Source of the DNA: Methanosarcinaceae archaeon
GTDB taxonomy: Archaea > Halobacteriota > Methanosarcinia > Methanosarcinales > Methanosarcinaceae
Length of the DNA: 5,273 nt
Direction: 5' to 3'
NCBI GenBank assembly: GCA_030609665.1
Contig: JAUWBW010000142.1
Coordinates: forward strand, 1 to 5,273
Of the stretch, positions 1 to 5,174 are shown in pieces. The position numbers were made by a program, and so were the translations under genes. Position 1 is the stretch's first letter. Each line of letters starts with the position of its first letter. The notes below the pieces were generated by a model. The model searched no databases, was not told the DNA's origin, and saw only the letters and a program-made list of their open reading frames with translations.

Positions 1-36
1 GTAACCAACCGGTTGTATTATGCGGTGTTTTATATC

Positions 37-1338
37 TCACATATTTATGTTTGGGGTATCATTAAACCATTCATAGATAGGTTTTACTGTGATAGTTTTG
101 CCATCTATGGTGATGGTCTCATGTTCATTTTCAGTTATTATAAGTCCTTCTTTGAGATCATGAGTGTTCATCGCTTCCATCAATCCCCTTATCTCACGTT
201 TTCGTGTGCCCTCATCTTTCAGGGTCAATGTGACCTGAATGGCAGTTGTGATATCCAATCCATCTTTCAATATGAAATCACATTCATAGTGTTCCTTGTG
301 ATAATAAATGTCTCTGTCCTGTCTTTTCAAATTCATATATACAAGGTTTTCAAGCAATCTGCCTCGATTTTCCGAGAATTTGAATGATATTGAATTTACC
401 AGCCCCGTGTCAAGGCAGTAGATCTTCTTGGGATTTATGATCTGCTTTTTTACTGACCTATCGAATTTGGTCAATGTGTATGTCAGATATGAATCTTCTG
501 AACAATTCAGATATTCTTTTACTGTTTCAGAGGATATTTTCAGGGTTTTTGCTATGTTTGAATAAGAGAACGGTTTTGCTATGTTAGATATTATGAAATA
601 GAGAAGGTCAAATACATCCTTGTTGTTCCTGAGATTGTTTGGATAGATGATATCCTTTAGGTAGATGGTCTGGAAATAATTTTTTAGGATTTCCTGTTTA
701 AGTTCGCTGTCACTTTCAAGCACAACTCTTGGATATGCACCGAACTCAAGATAGTTGTTGAAATGCTGGAGTTTCTCAACGGTTGTTGGTTTGTGGACAT
801 CGTTAAAGTCCAGATATTCAATAAACGACAGGGGATGAACTGTTATTGAAAAGTACCTGCCTGACAGTCTGGTGCTGATCTCTTTGTTTATAAGGGATGA
901 TGTTGAACCTGTGAGTATTATCTTTATGTTCTTTGTAGTATCATGCAGAGTTTTGATAGTCTGTACCCAGTAATCGTAATTCTGTATCTCATCTATGAAC
1001 AGGTACATCTTTGATGGGTTTTTAAGTGCCAAATGGTATTCTATTATCTCCGTGAGATATGTTGGATCCTTGGATTTGCTCTGGAACAGTGGTTCATCAA
1101 GATTGATGAATAGTATAGATTCAGGCGGCACATTGTTGTCCAGCAGATTTTTTATCACCTGATATGCAAGGGTTGATTTTCCGGTGCGCCTTGCACCTAT
1201 CAGGAGGAGAATTTCCTCTGTTCCGAAGTATTTCATAACCTTCGGATACCATCGCAACCGGTCAATGCCGGTATCAAATGGTTTTTCGAACCACCATGGG
1301 TTCTGTCGTTCAAGGGCTATTTTCGCACGCTCGTCCAT
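37..1338 (-). CDS. AAA_14 / DUF4143-family ATPase
   Basis: This is a complete 433-residue P-loop ATPase of the large archaeal/bacterial AAA_14 plus DUF4143 family; its cellular role is not established. Seen in the sequence: Walker A GARRTGKST at residues 48-56, Walker B MYLFIDEIQN at 111-120 with the acidic pair D116-E117, a sensor-1-like LTGS at 142-145, and an arginine-bearing RLSGR at 157-161. A winged-helix region lies at about 255-290 (AKTLKISSETVKEYL). A C-terminal nuclease-fold-like region at about 325-375 has E330, ECDFIL (352-357) and IQVT (367-370); where restriction-like folds carry ExK this has QVT, so nuclease activity is doubtful. No signal peptide or membrane segment is evident, so it is probably cytosolic. 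The ATG start gives the family's usual beginning with the P-loop near residue 50. No Shine-Dalgarno precedes it; palindromic sites lie directly upstream. It appears monocistronic. Family assignment is firm, function unknown. Confidence 0.9.
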   Translation of the reverse strand: MDERAKIALERQNPWWFEKPFDTGIDRLRWYPKVMKYFGTEEILLLIGARRTGKSTLAYQVIKNLLDNNVPPESILFINLDEPLFQSKSKDPTYLTEIIEYHLALKNPSKMYLFIDEIQNYDYWVQTIKTLHDTTKNIKIILTGSTSSLINKEISTRLSGRYFSITVHPLSFIEYLDFNDVHKPTTVEKLQHFNNYLEFGAYPRVVLESDSELKQEILKNYFQTIYLKDIIYPNNLRNNKDVFDLLYFIISNIAKPFSYSNIAKTLKISSETVKEYLNCSEDSYLTYTLTKFDRSVKKQIINPKKIYCLDTGLVNSISFKFSENRGRLLENLVYMNLKRQDRDIYYHKEHYECDFILKDGLDITTAIQVTLTLKDEGTRKREIRGLMEAMNTHDLKEGLIITENEHETITIDGKTITVKPIYEWFNDTPNINM

Positions 1339-1343
1339 ATTGT

Positions 1344-1434
1344 AGATTATAATCGCTGAAAATACATTAAGTTATCGATTATAATTGATGTTTTTGTATG
1401 GAATTATCGATTATGATCGCCAATTATCATAATT
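1344..1434 (-). promoter_or_regulatory. Array of palindromic operator-like sites upstream of the ATPase
   Basis: Three near-identical 12-bp dyads of consensus CGATTATAATCG lie at 1344-1355 (AGATTATAATCG), 1376-1387 (CGATTATAATTG) and 1408-1419 (CGATTATGATCG). Their centres are exactly 32 bp apart in both intervals, about three helical turns, so they would face the same side of the DNA. A fourth related dyad, AATTAT-C-ATAATT, is at 1422-1434. The first site ends only 6 bp from the ATPase ATG (1338). The middle site contains TTATAAT on the minus strand about 40 bp upstream of the ATG and may double as the TATA box with a short leader. Cooperative binding by a dimeric regulator, possibly autoregulation through the ATPase's own winged helix, is inference. 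Confidence 0.6.
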
Positions 1435-1441
1435 TTCAACT

Positions 1442-1618
1442 TTAGTACATCCGATTGGCTCGCCTGCTAATCAATTTGCCGACCAATTCCCAGTGCAAGC
1501 CACTGGTTTTCTAGGTTCACACTAAAACGCCCTTTTTATTAAATTTTTCAATGTGCTCTTTAACAGCATCAGAACTTATCCCCAATTATCTGCAAGTTAA
1601 TTTCTGGATATTTTTATG
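1442..1618 (-). pseudogene. Decayed winged-helix (AlbA_2-type regulator C-terminus) fragment
   Basis: One minus-strand frame, read through three stop codons, gives a recognisable winged-helix tail: LGISSDAVKEHIEKF followed by NKKGVLV, two stops close together, then KTSGLHWELVGKL and a terminal stop at 1442-1444. This resembles the wHTH end of AlbA_2/Schlafen-type ATP-binding regulators, whose wing commonly reads like GP-x-KGG-x-WEV. The internal stops are TAA (1586-1588), TGA (1517-1519) and TAG (1511-1513). Each could come from CAA, CGA or CAG by one C-to-T change, restoring Q, R and Q. No start codon or N-terminal domain is present, and upstream the frame closes at 1619-1621. It is a gene relic of roughly 55 codons. 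The reading of winged helix is reasonable; the exact parent family is a guess. Confidence 0.5.
1490..1506 (+). other. Short hairpin followed by T-run
   Basis: CCAGTG and CACTGG form a perfect 6-bp stem around a 5-base loop (CAAGC), followed on the plus strand by TTTT. It resembles a weak terminator in plus orientation, but no plus-strand gene lies upstream, and it sits inside the decayed winged-helix fragment. Probably incidental. Confidence 0.25.
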
Positions 1619-1658
1619 TTATTTTATATTTCGCTGAATATCTTAAATTCTAATTTTA

Positions 1659-2414
1659 TCAGGATGACTTGGGGAGTAACTTGGGGAGCGCAGTATCAAC
1701 TCTTTTCTCTTCTATCTCCCACATCCCAACCGTGATCAACCCCAGCGCCGTAGCAATAACATCACCGTCTTCCTTGCCCCACGCCCCATCACCATTCATC
1801 TCCCCAAGCAACCACTGAACATCTCCCTCAAGTTCATCCTTAAATCCCACAAGCATCAGCGCCTGCATCACAATATTGCTTGTGGATATGAACTTCCAGC
1901 CGCCGTCCGCCTCGCGCTGTGAAAGTATCCACTCCGCACGCTCGTTGATAAAATCGCGATAAACGGCACTGCCAGAAAGTGTATCCTGCTTCCAAAGAGC
2001 AGTGATAACAAGAGCCGTTGTCCCAACATGCTCCCACTCCGCACCATAGTTCTCGACAAGCCACTGACACCCATCCTCATTGGATTTACCCATATCTGCA
2101 AGAGCCGCCAGTGCGTATGTTGTATCGTACACATCATCATTCCACGAATCTTCGTGCTGGTGGCTCAAAAGCCATCGTTTCGAATCGTTAAACGTGATTC
2201 CTATGCCCGCGAGAGCAGAACACGCCCGCGCAGTTTCCCGAATAGAATCATTCCACGCGCCGTCATGTTTCATGCGTATCAGGTGCGCTGCATTATCATT
2301 GTTTGGTATGCTCCACAGGCTGCCAGCGGTAACAACGCGGGAAAGTTCTTTTGCAGAACTTGGCTGCCGGGTTTTTATCCAGTCGAATGATTTGCGTACA
2401 GCGTCAGTATTCAT
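1659..2414 (-). CDS. Prenyltransferase/squalene-cyclase-type repeat protein
   Basis: A 251-residue protein built almost entirely of helical repeats like those of prenyltransferase beta subunits and squalene/terpene cyclases (alpha/alpha toroid). Repeat signatures: DGAW 51-54, EDSW 88-91, AEW 125-127, DGGW 170-173 and DGAW 209-212, each followed by a helix with a T/S-A-x-A-L-x-x-hydrophobic-G pattern such as TTYALAALADMG (98-109). At about 250 residues it is far shorter than a true cyclase (600 or more), and the catalytic DxDD motif is not visible, so enzyme activity should not be assumed; a binding or scaffold role is as likely. It has no signal peptide or membrane segment. The ATG at 2414 is preferred because a TATA-like element sits 27 bp upstream, fitting a leaderless transcript. 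A GTG at 2489 would add 25 low-complexity residues. The gene is much more GC-rich than its neighbours, suggesting transfer. The C-terminus ends in a tandem LPKL-LPKS. Confidence 0.75.
   Translation of the reverse strand: MNTDAVRKSFDWIKTRQPSSAKELSRVVTAGSLWSIPNNDNAAHLIRMKHDGAWNDSIRETARACSALAGIGITFNDSKRWLLSHQHEDSWNDDVYDTTYALAALADMGKSNEDGCQWLVENYGAEWEHVGTTALVITALWKQDTLSGSAVYRDFINERAEWILSQREADGGWKFISTSNIVMQALMLVGFKDELEGDVQWLLGEMNGDGAWGKEDGDVIATALGLITVGMWEIEEKRVDTALPKLLPKSS
1667..1690 (-). repeat. 12-bp in-frame tandem duplication at gene end
   Basis: ACTTGGGGAG occurs at 1667-1676 and again at 1679-1688, a period of 12 bp. Because 12 is a multiple of three it adds four residues without shifting frame, giving LPKL-LPKS at the extreme C-terminus of the repeat protein, just before its TGA. 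It looks like slippage. Confidence 0.6.
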
Positions 2415-2436
2415 GGAATATAAGATGCAGCAATCG

Positions 2437-2451
2437 GTATTTAGTGTTTCT
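2437..2451 (-). promoter_or_regulatory. TATA/BRE-like promoter for a leaderless start at 2414
   Basis: Reading the minus strand, GAAACACTAAATACC combines a purine-rich BRE-like segment with a TATA-like CTAAATA (2438-2444). The TATA centre is about 27 bp upstream of the ATG at 2414, the spacing expected when transcription starts at the initiation codon. No ribosome binding site precedes either candidate start. This supports the short form of the protein but is not proof; TATA elements are easy to find in AT-rich DNA. Confidence 0.4.
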
Positions 2452-2516
2452 TTTTTAGGTTTATTTATTTGTATTTGTTTTAGTGACACAGTTTCAAAAT
2501 CCAGTTATGATTAAGC

Positions 2517-2569
2517 AGTAATACTATCACAGCAGGTATATAATTATGCTATGCTGTAATAATATTACT
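2517..2569 (-). repeat. 18-bp inverted repeat with 17-base loop
   Basis: The arms at 2517-2534 (AGTAATACTATCACAGCA) and 2552-2569 are complementary at 16 of 18 positions. Both mismatches are C/A on the plus strand, so a minus-strand RNA would have G-U wobbles there and could form an uninterrupted 18-bp stem. The loop holds TTATATA on the minus strand, which could also be a TATA box. It lies in the gene-poor stretch 2415-2728 upstream of the minus-strand repeat protein, which contains no other supported feature except a second hairpin. It could be an operator, a structured leader or a small mobile-element relic. Confidence 0.6.
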
Positions 2570-2677
2570 TTGTGTATAACATGGCAACAATAAACTGCAC
2601 CCTTTATGACTTTTCCGAAATCCCGGTTTTCAAAGTATTTTCAGTGAGTTTAGCAATGAATTTAAATATACTGAAAA

Positions 2678-2702
2678 AGATATTTTCCGTAGGAAAATAT
2701 CT
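2678..2702. repeat. Perfect 11-bp inverted repeat, 3-base loop
   Basis: AGATATTTTCC (2678-2688) and GGAAAATATCT (2692-2702) are exact reverse complements around GTA. A weaker 8-bp pair, TTTTCAGT (2638-2645) and ACTGAAAA (2670-2677), abuts it on the left. The pair stands about 27 bp before the start of the open transposase-remnant frame, so it may be an insertion-sequence end or a regulator site. No T-run follows on either strand, so it is not a typical terminator. Confidence 0.6.
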
Positions 2703-2728
2703 CCACGATGCCCAAAATACAACAATAA

Positions 2729-3355
2729 AACCGTACACAATGGTTACAACAACTACACCAAAAAAGGAATGGGGACCATAAAAACCGCATTCATCTAAAT
2801 GAGCATTTCACATATCACAAACGTTTGATAAGGTGTGGGAAAAAGAAGTTCGATAACTATACCCTCTATCTTTTTGATGACAAAGATTTGAAGCTTGAAG
2901 AGCATAAGACGCTGTACAAGAAGCTGGATGAGGGAAAGATCAATAAGAAGCAACTCAACGAAAAGATGAAACGAGCTGGACAAATTCTTATTGTGTCCAA
3001 CATGGACGTTGAGGAATATGAGGTATTTAAGCTATTTAAGAAAAGAGAATCTGTTGAGAAGATGTTCGATACGTACAAGACTGTTCTTGATGCCGATAAA
3101 TTATATCTGCAAAGTGATAAGAGCGTATTTGGACATGTCTTTATTTCATTCATATCTTTTTACATACATTGCACAATAGAGAATCTATTGAAGAAGGCGG
3201 GGCTGAATAGCAAGATTACACCGATTGATCTGTTGCACAAGTATGGTAGAGTCTACCACATTGATTTGAAGGAGGCAGATTTGATTACTGAAGTGCCAAA
3301 GAAGGTACGAGAGTTGGATGAAAAACTTGGACTTGATGTATTCCCTAAAAAGTAG
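2729..3355 (+). pseudogene. C-terminal remnant of IS1634/IS4-like DDE transposase
   Basis: The frame from about 2729 to the TAG at 3353-3355 encodes the last 208 or so residues of a DDE transposase of the IS1634/IS4 type common in methanogens; intact relatives are roughly 500 residues or longer. Landmarks: a PLxRN-like QKRNGDHKN, then HKRLIRCGKKKF, YLFDDKDLKLEE, an insertion-like KLDEGKINKK segment, ILIVSNMDVEEYE, and KKRESVEKMFDTYK, which carries the likely third catalytic acidic residue. FGHVFISFISFYIHC and EVPKKVRELDEKLGLDVFP close the protein. A TTG at 2825 gives a 176-residue frame, but homology-like sequence runs upstream of it to about 2756-2770, so TTG is not a genuine start. Both N-terminal catalytic aspartates are missing and a TAA at 2726-2728 closes the frame upstream. 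It is a dead, 5'-truncated copy. No terminal repeat or target duplication could be identified. The family call is confident. Confidence 0.75.
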
Positions 3356-3452
3356 AGTTAAGGTATAAAATTATAAAGTTGGTCAAATCAGGAAATCATA
3401 AAAAGTCTCTGAATTTTGTCCCAAGGGCATTTATATCAGAACAGTTTTATGG

Positions 3453-3468
3453 TTATAAAATATATATC
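3453..3468 (+). promoter_or_regulatory. TATA-box promoter of the cheF-like operon
   Basis: TTATAAAATATATATC is a strong archaeal TATA-like element. Its core lies roughly 25-30 bp before the ATG at 3488, fitting a leaderless or very short-leader transcript. It also lies inside the longer reading that would start at 3416 or 3449, arguing that those upstream starts are not used. A second TATA-like stretch, TATAAAATTATAAA, sits at about 3365-3378, just after the transposase remnant, and could be an alternative. Confidence 0.5.
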
Positions 3469-3487
3469 AAATAGTCCCATTGCACAA

Positions 3488-4087
3488 ATGAGAAAAGTCA
3501 TGGCGCAAGAGCAAGGTATCGCTAAAATGGACCTAACTTATATTGAAAAGGCAGTGATGATGGGGAATTCGCTGTATTCAACTGATTGGCAAAAAGGAGT
3601 ATTGTACCTCACAAATATGAATATTTGGTTTTCGCAGGGGGAAGGTTGGACAACAATTCCACTTAAGAATGTTTCCATGATCGGTAGGGAGGTCACAGGT
3701 GCTATTAAGGCTAAAGCGATGAAAACTACAGGAACATCACATGTACTTATTATTGATTATGTGCAGCCATCAAGTGTGAGCCAGTCATCAACTGCATCAT
3801 CGATTGCATTGCTGGCAGGTCCAGAATCTGTAATAAATACGCTGAAGACGTATCTGCAGACGATGTGCGGAACGTCTTTAAAAACACAGTCGTTGTCTGA
3901 TATTGATAAGAAGATGCTGTATATGCTCAATACCGGTGTTGTGGATCTGCAAAAACTGTCTTTTCTTATTGGTACTGATATGGATACAATTACGAAGAGT
4001 TTCCAGACATTAAGGGAACATGGAATGTGCGATGTAGGTGGAGTACTTACGACTGCAGGTGTTAAAAAGATTAAGGAGATGATGTGA
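3488..4087 (+). CDS. cheF: CheF-like archaeal taxis adaptor
   Basis: A 199-residue protein resembling the archaeal CheF family (PF04283), adaptors described in Halobacterium that connect phosphorylated CheY to archaellum accessory proteins ArlCDE. It is cytosolic, with no membrane segment. The N-terminal beta-rich region (about 20-125) includes DWQKGVLYLTNMNIWFSQ (33-50), GWTTIPLKNVSMIGRE (53-68) and HVLIIDY (85-91), a PH-like pattern of lipid- or protein-binding folds. The C-terminal region (about 137-199) looks like a small winged helix: DIDKKMLYMLNTG, then LSFLIGTDMDTITKSFQTL and GVLTTAGVKKIKEM. The frame also contains TTG 3416, ATG 3449 and ATG 3500; 3488 is chosen because of TATA spacing, with 3500 nearly as good. 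It ends TGATGA, so its stop overlaps a possible small ORF, and a V4R protein follows 55 bp later on the same strand. Symbol and family rest on remembered motifs, not a search; another PH-plus-wHTH family is possible. Confidence 0.62.
   Translation: MRKVMAQEQGIAKMDLTYIEKAVMMGNSLYSTDWQKGVLYLTNMNIWFSQGEGWTTIPLKNVSMIGREVTGAIKAKAMKTTGTSHVLIIDYVQPSSVSQSSTASSIALLAGPESVINTLKTYLQTMCGTSLKTQSLSDIDKKMLYMLNTGVVDLQKLSFLIGTDMDTITKSFQTLREHGMCDVGGVLTTAGVKKIKEMM
4073..4078 (+). promoter_or_regulatory. Internal ribosome binding site near cheF end
   Basis: AAGGAG within the last codons of the cheF-like gene lies 8 bases before the ATG at 4087. It is well placed to drive the overlapping 19-codon ORF. Since AAG GAG also encodes the Lys-Glu of the protein, it may be coincidental. 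Confidence 0.4.
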
Positions 4088-4146
4088 TGAATTGTTTTAC
4101 CATTTATTGTATCAATTGCTATTATAATTCGGAGGGCAGACAATGA
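4087..4146 (+). CDS. Possible 19-residue small ORF between cheF and V4R gene
   Basis: ATG at 4087-4089 shares its A with the cheF-like stop (TGATG), and its own TGA at 4144-4146 overlaps the next gene's ATG (ATGA). It thus fills the apparent gap exactly, with translational-coupling geometry at both ends and AAGGAG 8 bases upstream. The predicted peptide is MNCFTIYCINCYYNSEGRQ, with cysteines at 3, 8 and 11 (CxxC at 8-11) and several aromatics. It may be a real microprotein, or merely a leader whose translation carries ribosomes to the V4R start. A 20-codon open frame can arise by chance, so the call is tentative. Confidence 0.3.
   Translation: MNCFTIYCINCYYNSEGRQ
4131..4136 (+). promoter_or_regulatory. 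Strong Shine-Dalgarno for the V4R gene
   Basis: GGAGGG lies six bases before the ATG at 4143. It fixes that start and contrasts with the leaderless-looking first gene, as expected for a distal gene in an archaeal operon. Confidence 0.75.
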
Positions 4147-5063
4147 ACGACGTACCGCCGGGTCCACCGCCATTTGAAGCACCACCAGGTGGTCCGCCTC
4201 CTATGATGGAAGGCGGAGGTTTAGCACAATCCATGGGCTCATTTGGAGCTATGTTGAAGATACAGGAAAATATCAGCCAGATGCTTCCGGCTTCGAAGGT
4301 GCCGTGGAATGAGACCCGAAAATTCCTCAAGGCAATTACAATTGAAGATGTTAAGGCAACATCGCTGTATAAGTTCCATATGCGCCTGTTCCAAAAAATT
4401 GGGCTTGGTAATATGCAACTGGTGGCTTTTGCTCCTATGCATTATATCTTTGCTGTACCTAATTGTCCGGTATGTGGCTTATATCCGGCACTAAATAATC
4501 AAAAAGTATGTGTTGCAACCACAGATGCGTTGCATCGGTTTTTTTCAGAAGATTTGGAACTGGAATGTACGGTAGATGAAATTGAATGTGTAAAGGACGG
4601 CGCACAGATGTGCAAGTTCAAGGTAGATATTCAGCCGATATCGGCATATCAGATCATGCTGGATGCGTATGACAATATGATTTTGGCGGGGAAACGTCCA
4701 CCTAAAATAGATGATGCTGAATTGCGACATCGGGTGCAGTTGCTTACTATATATAAATTATTAGATGCTGGAAAAGTTTCTGAAATGGCCGGTGCATATA
4801 TGCAGTATGCCAGCACCATAAATGTTGAGGAACAAATATTTGATCCCCCATGGAAGATGGCAGAAGAACTTGAGAAAATAGAAGAAAAAGGAGAGACGTC
4901 CGGTGCGGCATTTTCATCGATGAAACAATCCCAATCACCGACTATTGAAAAACCGCAGGTTCAGGAACCAAAGAATCAGGAAGTTGCCACCAAAGTAAAA
5001 ACAGAGGCAAAGAAGACGGATAGCTTTGCTGAATTGCTGGCAAAAATGAAGAAAGATCAATAG
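4143..5063 (+). CDS. V4R-domain protein with Pro/Gly-rich N-terminus
   Basis: A 306-residue cytosolic protein. Residues 1-30 are a low-complexity Pro/Gly segment (PPGPPP, PPGGPPP, MMEGGG). Residues 75-165 look like a V4R (4-vinyl reductase, hydrocarbon-binding-type) domain: NCPVCG (C108-x-x-C111), KVCVATTDAL with C123, then the characteristic end VDEIECVKDGAQMCKFKV with C149 and C157; C142 is extra. V4R domains bind small ligands, and some carry metal or heme through cysteines, so a ligand- or redox-sensing role is plausible but unproven. Residues 166-240 are probably helical; 250-292 form a charged, Pro/Gln/Lys-rich linker; the end, SFAELLAKMKKDQ, looks like a short amphipathic helix, a possible docking peptide. 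It lies 55 bp after the cheF-like gene in the same orientation, probably in one transcript, hinting at a taxis-related function. The start is fixed by GGAGGG. The domain call is moderately firm; the function is unknown. Confidence 0.65.
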   Translation: MNDVPPGPPPFEAPPGGPPPMMEGGGLAQSMGSFGAMLKIQENISQMLPASKVPWNETRKFLKAITIEDVKATSLYKFHMRLFQKIGLGNMQLVAFAPMHYIFAVPNCPVCGLYPALNNQKVCVATTDALHRFFSEDLELECTVDEIECVKDGAQMCKFKVDIQPISAYQIMLDAYDNMILAGKRPPKIDDAELRHRVQLLTIYKLLDAGKVSEMAGAYMQYASTINVEEQIFDPPWKMAEELEKIEEKGETSGAAFSSMKQSQSPTIEKPQVQEPKNQEVATKVKTEAKKTDSFAELLAKMKKDQ

Positions 5064-5102
5064 TGAGGTATTGATATGAAGTTATCGGATAATTTTTCAT
5101 AG

Positions 5103-5123
5103 TATATATTTTATAAATATATA
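5103..5123. repeat. AT-only inverted repeat
   Basis: TATATATTT (5103-5111) and AAATATATA (5115-5123) are exact reverse complements around TAT. It begins directly after the TAG at 5100-5102. It could help end the upstream operon transcript, but being pure AT it is weak as RNA and could instead be promoter-like for something downstream. Confidence 0.4.
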
Positions 5124-5155
5124 GTGCGAGTTAATGCGAACGAAGTGAGCATTTT

Positions 5156-5174
5156 CTCGGATTCGTTATCCGAG
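5156..5174 (+). terminator. GC-richer hairpin downstream of the operon
   Basis: CTCGGAT (5156-5162) and ATCCGAG (5168-5174) form a perfect 7-bp stem with loop TCGTT. It lies about 90 bases after the V4R stop and just downstream of GCGAACGAAGTGAGC (5135-5149), a GAAG/GTGAG-style repetitive word. Without a following T-run, termination is only one possibility; it may instead be a dispersed repeat. From 5199 to the window end I see no supported gene, only an open frame from ATG 5254 cut by the edge. Confidence 0.3.

Noticed and set aside
6..15. 10-bp palindrome CAACCGGTTG at the left edge
   Set aside because: Isolated, short, no context available beyond the window edge.
13..387. 124-codon plus-strand open frame over the ATPase gene
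   Set aside because: Antisense shadow of the intact ATPase; hydrophobic, aromatic-rich nonsense with no recognisable motif or ribosome site.
1659..2489. Longer form of the toroid protein from GTG 2489
   Set aside because: The extra 25 residues are Lys/Asn/Thr-rich low complexity, there is no ribosome site, and a TATA-like element fits the ATG at 2414; not fully excluded.
2080..2514. 144-codon plus-strand open frame over the toroid gene
   Set aside because: Opposite-strand shadow in GC-richer DNA; the minus-strand protein has clear repeat structure and this one has none.
2572..2781. 69-codon plus-strand open frame before the transposase remnant
   Set aside because: No ribosome site, no recognisable motif, contains the 11-bp hairpin and runs in a different frame into transposase-like sequence.
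2825..3355. TTG-started 176-residue protein as an intact gene
   Set aside because: It is an internal piece of a DDE transposase; similarity continues upstream of the TTG and both N-terminal catalytic aspartates are missing.
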